NCBI RefSeq assembly: GCF_963082655.1
Contig: NC_081556.1
Span: 157,027,828 to 157,091,827 of the forward strand
Direction of reading: 5' to 3'
Length of the DNA: 64,000 nt
Origin: Stomoxys calcitrans
Taxonomy: Eukaryota > Arthropoda > Insecta > Diptera > Muscidae
Shown: one piece after another, positions 58,658 through 64,000 of the stretch
Layout of the letters: each line of letters opens with the position of its first letter
Position numbering within the stretch: position 1 is the first letter of the stretch
Translations under genes and position numbers: made by a program
The notes under the pieces: generated by a model
What the model was told of the DNA's origin: nothing
What the model saw: only the letters and a program-made list of their open reading frames with translations
The model's database searches: none

Positions 58658-60876
58658 AGTATAAGTTAGGACATGCTAAGTTCGGCTGGGCCGAATTTTA
58701 TATACCCTCCATCATGGATCGCATCTGTCGGGTCCTTTGCGCAATATCTCTTTTTAGGCAAACAAAGAATAAGGAAGGAGGAGAATAATGAGCTATATCA
58801 AGTTATTGTCCGATTCGGGACTCAAGAAGCAAAATGGGGAGATCGGTTTATATGGGAGTTGTATCAAACTATCGATCGATTGAGACCATATTGCACACGT
58901 ATGTTGAAGGCTATGTGAGAAGCCGTTGTACAAAATTTGTGCCAAATCGGATGATAACTGTCCTAACTAGAGGCTCAAGAAGTCAAGATCCCAAATCGGT
59001 TTATATCTCAGCTATATCAGATTATAGACCGATTTGGACCATACTTCAAATGTTTACGGCGGACGGACGAAGAGACGGACGAAGGGACGGACGAAGGGAC
59101 GGACGAAGGGACGGACGAAGGGACGGACGAAGGGACGGACGAAGGGACGGACGAAGGGACGGACGAAGGGACGGACGAAGGGACGGACGAAGGGACGGAC
59201 GAAGGGACGGACGAAGGGACGGACGAAGGGACGGACGAAGGGACGGACGAAGGGACGGACGAAGGGACGGACGAAGGGACGGACGAAGGGACGGACGAAG
59301 GGACGGACGAAGGGACGGACGAAGGGACGGACGAAGGGACGGACGAAGGGACGGACGAAGGGACGGACGAAGGGACGGACGAAGGGACGGACGAAGGGAC
59401 GGACGAAGGGACGGACGAAGGGACGGACGAAGGGACGGACGAAGGGACGGACGAAGGGACGGACGAAGGGACGGACGAAGGGACGGACGAAGGGACGGAC
59501 GAAGGGACGGACGAAGGGACGGACGAAGGGACGGACGAAGGGACGGACGAAGGGACGGACGAAGGGACGGACGAAGGGACGGACGAAGGGACGGACGAAG
59601 GGACGGACGAAGGGACGGACGAAGGGACGGACGAAGGGACGGACGAAGGGACGGACGAAGGGACGGACGAAGGGACGGACGAAGGGACGGACGAAGGGAC
59701 GGACGAAGGGACGGACGAAGGGACGGACGAAGGGACGGACGAAGGGACGGACGAAGGGACGGACGAAGGGACGGACGAAGGGACGGACGAAGGGACGGAC
59801 GAAGGGACGGACGAAGGGACGGACGAAGGGACGGACGAAGGGACGGACGAAGGGACGGACGAAGGGACGGACGAAGGGACGGACGAAGGGACGGACGAAG
59901 GGACGGACGAAGGGACGGACGAAGGGACGGACGAAGGGACGGACGAAGGGACGGACGAAGGGACGGACGAAGGGACGGACGAAGGGACGGACGAAGGGAC
60001 GGACGAAGGGACGGACGAAGGGACGGACGAAGGGACGGACGAAGGGACGGACGAAGGGACGGACGAAGGGACGGACGAAGGGACGGACGAAGGGACGGAC
60101 GAAGGGACGGACGAAGGGACGGACGAAGGGACGGACGAAGGGACGGACGAAGGGACGGACGAAGGGACGGACGAAGGGACGGACGAAGGGACGGACGAAG
60201 GGACGGACGAAGGGACGGACGAAGGGACGGACGAAGGGACGGACGAAGGGACGGACGAAGGGACGGACGAAGGGACGGACGAAGGGACGGACGAAGGGAC
60301 GGACGAAGGGACGGACGAAGGGACGGACGAAGGGACGGACGAAGGGACGGACGAAGGGACGGACGAAGGGACGGACGAAGGGACGGACGAAGGGACGGAC
60401 GAAGGGACGGACGAAGGGACGGACGAAGGGACGGACGAAGGGACGGACGAAGGGACGGACGAAGGGACGGACGAAGGGACGGACGAAGGGACGGACGAAG
60501 GGACGGACGAAGGGACGGACGAAGGGACGGACGAAGGGACGGACGAAGGGACGGACGAAGGGACGGACGAAGGGACGGACGAAGGGACGGACGAAGGGAC
60601 GGACGGACGAAGGGACGGACGAAGGAACGGACAATGGAACGGACGAAGGGACGGACGAAGGAACGGACGAAGGGACGGACGAAGGGACGGACGAAGGGAC
60701 GGACGAAGGAACGGACAATGGAACGGACAATGGAACGGACGAAGGGACGGACAAAGGAACGGACAAAGGGACGGACGAATATATACTTTATGGTGTCCTA
60801 GGCGCATATTTCGAGGTGTTACAAACAGAATGACGAAATTAGTATACCCCCATCCTATGGTGGAGGGTTTAAAAAT
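58658..60876 (-). mobile_element. Helentron-like element, subfamily B, with expanded (GTCY)n segment
   Basis: 3' side: 'acatgctaagttcggctggg' (hairpin TTCGGCTGGGCCGAA), 'ataccctccatcatggatcg', about three tandem units (58,800-59,055), then the 12-bp array 59058-60778, then 'tatactttatggtgtcctag', 'tttcgaggtgttacaaacag' and the terminal 'cctatggtggagggtttaaa'. Apart from the array it is an ordinary full-length copy. Confidence 0.8.
59058..60778. repeat. 12-bp minisatellite, about 143 units of GGGACGGACGAA
   Basis: From 59101 to 60600 there are 125 consecutive units with no substitution or indel. The left edge has two variant units, and the right edge (60601-60778) has about 15 variants (GAACGGACAATG and similar). 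The unit contains two GGAC-type steps, i.e. the complement of GTCC, and sits where the element normally has (GTCY)n. Because 12 is a multiple of three and the unit has no stop in four frames, it creates 570-655-codon open frames of RRDG, KGRT, VPSS and RPFV repeats. These are not genes. Confidence 0.95.
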
Positions 60877-61063
60877 GCCAATTCAAAATGGCACAAATAA
60901 ATAAACAAAACATAATTAAAATCCTATTTTAATATAACTTCACTACCATAACCATAGATGTACCTAATTAGGGGCTGGTCTCGATCATATTTAATTCAGG
61001 ACCCGAGAACTCTTACACAAGGAACAGCTTCGGCGAAATCAGGCAAAAAATTCGTTTTTTATG

Positions 61064-61375
61064 CGATTGCAAATTTGCCCATGAACATTCCATTGCGGAG
61101 CAGGGGCAAACTTCGCACATATCAATGAGTGCTGTTGGATTCAAATTTAAGCTCAATGATAAGGGACCTCCATTTTATAGCCTATTCTGATAGATGTGCC
61201 ACAATGCGACACCTCTATGGAGAAAAATTTTTACATGGCTGCCAATGGTACAGTACCTCCCAACTGTCGCCAGCATTAGGATGAGAAAATTGTCATGATG
61301 TTCTCGCCAGGATTCGAGAACAGGCGTTCAACTTCATAGGCGGACATGCTAACCTCTGCGTTACGGTGGCCCGTC
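61064..61375 (-). mobile_element. tRNA-derived SINE, near full length
   Basis: Minus strand: head 'ccaccgtaacgcagaggtta', box region 'gttctcgaatcctggcgag', body 'gaggtgtcgcattgtgg', tail 'ttcatgggcaaatttgca'. It is more diverged than the copy at 61561-61840. Confidence 0.65.
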
Positions 61376-61439
61376 ATTATGGGATTAAGACCATAAATTG
61401 GATGATCGGCCTAAATGACAGCTACACCCAATCAAATTT

Positions 61440-61960
61440 GTTATTCCAAACAGCAAACATATCTGCTAAAACAGCAGTTTTTATCTGCAGAAAATGGAAA
61501 GCAGACATTACTGCTGTGCCAGCAAACATAAGGCTGCTGTATTAGCAAACATTCCTTGCTAATTTTGCCCATGAACATTCCACTAAAAAACACATATCAA
61601 TGAGTGCAGTCCGATTCAAGTTTAAGCTCAATGATAAGGGACCTCCTTTTTATAGCCGAGTCCGAACGGCGTGCCGCAGTGCGACACCTCTTTGGAGAGA
61701 AGTTTTACATGGCATAGTATCTCACAAATGTTACCAGGAGAAAACCACCGCTGAAAATTTTTTCTGATGGTCTCGCCAGGATTCGAACCCAGGCGTTCAG
61801 CGTCATAAGCGGACATGCTAACCTCTGCGCCACGGTGCCCACATTTCTTGCTGCTATTTCAACTAACATAATCTTCTGTATTGAGTTCACAAGTCTGCTG
61901 AAAAAATATGCGTGTAACTTTTGTAGCTGTCTGTTACTTCTTTTGATTACTTTAAGCATT
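61440..61960. repeat. Repeat E, interrupted by a SINE
   Basis: Short repeated motifs 'agcaaacat', 'gctgct' and 'ctgctgt' on both sides of the SINE at 61561-61840, including 'gctaaaacagcagttttta'. Similar to 33300-33525. Family not recognised. Confidence 0.4.
61561..61840 (-). mobile_element. Complete tRNA-derived SINE (280 bp) with target-site duplication
   Basis: Minus strand begins GGGCACCGTGGCGCAGAGG (A-box region), B box GGTTCGAATCC, then the family-specific body and the tail 'ttcatgggcaaaatt'. It is flanked by 12-bp duplications ACATTCCTTGCT (61549-61560) and ACATTTCTTGCT (61841-61852), differing at one base. There is no poly(A) tail. The tRNA-like head is about 75 bp; it is not a functional tRNA gene because it continues into the body. 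Confidence 0.85.
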
Positions 61961-62540
61961 TTTATACCACCATAGGAAAGGGAGTATACTTATTTCGTCA
62001 TTCTGTTTGTAACACCTCGAAATATGCGTCTGAGACCCCATAAAGTATATATATTCTTGATCGTCATGTCATTTTAAGTCGATCTAGACATATCCGTCCC
62101 TCAGTCTGTCTGTCCGTCCGTCCATCCGTCTGTCTGTCAAAAACACGCTAACTTTCGAAGGAGTACAGCTAGCCGCTTGAAATGTTGACAATTACTATTT
62201 ATTAGTGTAGTTCGGTTGGGATTATAAATGGGACAAATCGGTCCATGTTTTGATATAGCTGCCATATAAACAGACTTCTTTGGAGGACGCAATTCTCATC
62301 CGATTTGGCTGAAATTTTGCATGAGGTGTTTTGTTATGACTTTCAATAACTGTGCTAAGTATGGCGCAAATCGGTACATAACCTAATATAGCTGCCATTG
62401 AAACCGTTCTGGGGCTTAATTTCATGAGCCTCTAGAGGGCGCACTTCTCATCCGATTTGGCAGAAATTTTGCACCACAGCTTTTCTCATGACTTTCAACA
62501 TACGTGTCTAATATAGTCTCAATCGGTCAATGGTCAGAAT
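61951..62540 (+). mobile_element. Helentron-like element, subfamily B, 5' part
   Basis: Starts 'agcatttttataccacca', then 'aacacctcgaaatatgcgtc', 'agtatatatattcttgatcg', a GTCY block of about 45 bp (62095-62138), 'aacacgctaactttcgaagg' and about three units. The 3' end is absent; subfamily D follows. Confidence 0.7.
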
Positions 62541-62544
62541 CACT

Positions 62545-63270
62545 TTCTGACCATTCTTTCACAATCACTTTCTGATTAGATTTAGCTATGTCCGTCTGTC
62601 TGTCTGTCCGTCCGTCTGTCCATTGTAAATTGTGTACAAACTACAGGTCGCAATTTTCATCCGATTGTGTTCAAATTTGGTACAGGCATGTTTTCCGGCC
62701 TAGAGACGAAGCCTATTGAAATTTGAAAGAATCGGATCAGATTTGGATATAGCTCCCATATATATGTTCGTCCGATTTGCAGTAATAATGCAATAAAAAG
62801 GTCATTTGTTAACCTATTCTCTCGAAATTTGGCAGGATGGATTTTCTTATGACTCTCGATAATACTGGTGAATGTCATAGAAATCGACTTAGATTTAGAT
62901 ATAGCTATCATATATGTAAATCGCCCGATTTTCACCCCAAGAGCCACTACAAGCGCATTTATTAACCAATCTTCTCAAAATTTGCACAACGCTTTCCTCG
63001 ACGACTACCACAATATCTGAGAAGTTTGCTCAAAATCGGTTCAGATTTAGATATAGCTCCCATATATATGTTCGTCCAATTTTAGCAAATTTGCAACAAT
63101 GTTGTCATTAGTAAACCGTAGTTATTAAAATTTAAACATATTTGCTGGAAATTTGATACGGATACTATGACCCATCTAGAAACCTACACCGAGGTTTTTC
63201 AAAATTGGTTCAGAATTAAATATAGCTCCCAATTAGTACCTTTAGGTTTGGTGGAGGGTATTATATAGTG
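62545..63270 (+). mobile_element. Helentron-like element, subfamily D (tentative)
   Basis: Begins with 'gatttagctatgtccgtctg' and a GTCY block (62590-62620), then units of about 140-170 bp with 'gatatagctcccatatatat' and 'gttcgtccgatttgcagta', and ends 'tggtggagggtattatat'. The layout is like B and C but the units differ. No hairpin end seen. Confidence 0.5.
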
Positions 63271-64000
63271 CACATTGCCCGACTTTTGTGTTTCCTTAGT
63301 GTTTGTCATCAGAGCTTTGAGCCAGTTTGCTACCGTTATCCTATGTTCTACTCTACAACTATCTAAAACATTTTCCACTGCTCAGTCTAACAGCTCAACA
63401 GTTTTAAATATATTTCCAATTTCTTATCATTTGGACCACTGTTGCGGTGGGCTTTTTTATTGCTCATATATCGTCTTTGGCATTCAATATAAATGACTTC
63501 ACTCAAAATGACCTCATTCTGTTACCAAAACCTGGGACGCAAAAACAAAACAAGTAAAATTTTGTGCTTGAACGTAATGTTTTCGAGTATAATTAAATCC
63601 TTGGATGACTTCAATGTCACTTTTTTGCCATCTCAATAAAATTCAAATGACAGCTTCATTTCGTGTCCATCACACAACAATGAATGTTATTTTCCACAAA
63701 TTACTTTTTGATATGATTCGTTCACAGGGACGACGCTGTCGTCCATCCTTCAAGCTCCTGCCCACAAGCAACAAGAATAAGGACACTTAATTAAGGCATC
63801 ATCCTTCAGGAATTTATCATACCTCTCATTCAAAATTAATTCATTCGCAGAAGAGAACAAGACCGAACGAAAATGAGACAGAAATGACACACATAATGAC
63901 ATAAAATGTAACCCTTGTATAATTCGATATTCAAGATGAAGTTCATAATTAATTTCGCCGCCTTATTCAAGGTTAATGATTTTTTTATTGCAAAAACATT
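63271..64000. other. Right flank: unique DNA with a weak terminal-exon candidate
   Basis: A local GC rise at 63728-63790 follows an acceptor-like 'gattcgttcacag' and reads GRRCRPSFKLLPTSNKNKDT to a TAA in one frame. The other two frames are also open over this short span, so the coding claim is weak. No partner exon was found. Confidence 0.25.

Noticed and set aside
58834..60833. Four open frames of 570-655 codons on both strands
   Set aside because: They are produced by the stop-free 12-bp minisatellite; residues are pure RRDG, KGRT, VPSS or RPFV repeats with no conserved start region.
61765..61840. Possible tRNA gene (B box GGTTCGAATCC)
   Set aside because: The tRNA-like head continues into a shared 200-bp body at several loci and has target duplications, so it is a SINE.
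63275..63496. 73-codon plus-strand frame with Cys-rich end
   Set aside because: Starts in the end of a Helentron-like element; no signal peptide pattern or homology that I can defend.

Overview
The window is from a large, repeat-laden genome of a higher fly, most likely a calyptrate muscoid (house fly, stable fly or relative). I infer this from the short GT-AG introns, the AT-rich intergenic DNA full of CA/TG microsatellites, and many copies of elements that look like Drosophila DINE-1 (Helentron-associated elements): a TATATATTCTTGATC block, a (GTCY)n proto-microsatellite, internal tandem units and a 3' hairpin followed by CTTGTT. The species cannot be fixed from the sequence alone. There is nothing prokaryotic here: no operons, CRISPR arrays or insertion sequences.

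Three host genes can be supported, all on the minus strand in the right half. (1) 47694-40461 is a four-exon gene for an 871-residue protein with armadillo-type repeats and a C-terminal EDR1/CTR1-like domain, matching ARMC3 in architecture and length. Its 4.5-kb second intron is packed with dead transposons. (2) 50793-49966 is a three-exon gene for a 171-residue secreted, probably GPI-anchored Ly6/three-finger protein. (3) 58257-57385 is a gene for an unrecognised acidic protein with a CxxCxxCxCxxC cluster and a polyQ run. Its TAG stop lies in the classic leaky context TAG-CAR-YYA and is followed by 34 more open codons, so it is a good candidate for translational readthrough. An 8-kb gene-poor stretch separates genes 2 and 3. 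I find no convincing gene in 1-40,400, and only a weak exon candidate near 63,730.

The rest is a repeat landscape. Helentron-like elements come in at least two subfamilies (B and C), whose inverted terminal sequences co-vary. Some form composites with 3' hairpin ends facing outward on both sides, and one carries a 1.7-kb, nearly perfect 12-bp minisatellite grown from its (GTCY)n segment (59058-60778). A second abundant family (A) is an unclassified GC-rich tandem repeat of about 130 bp that serves as landing ground for DNA transposons: mariner, its 235-bp MITE, and a Tc1-like fold-back element. Other residents are tRNA-derived SINEs of about 280 bp (one with a clear 12-bp target duplication), a degenerate RNase H-bearing non-LTR retrotransposon, an internally deleted RTE-like element, and a Jockey/I-like endonuclease-RT fragment.

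Region by region: 1-4.4 kb family A, MITE and Helentron debris; 4.4-6.4 kb unique DNA; 6.4-10.3 kb LINE, SINE and family A with a Tc1 fold-back; 10.3-12.4 kb unique; 12.4-17.6 kb nested composite; 17.6-19.5 kb unique; 19.5-24.9 kb family A and Helentrons; 24.9-27.7 kb unique; 27.7-38.4 kb Helentrons, SINEs and LINEs with short unique gaps; 38.4-40.4 kb unique; 40.4-50.8 kb genes 1 and 2; 51-56.4 kb repeats; 56.6 kb a miRNA-like hairpin; 57-58.3 kb gene 3; 58.5-63.3 kb minisatellite, SINEs and Helentrons; 63.3-64 kb unique.
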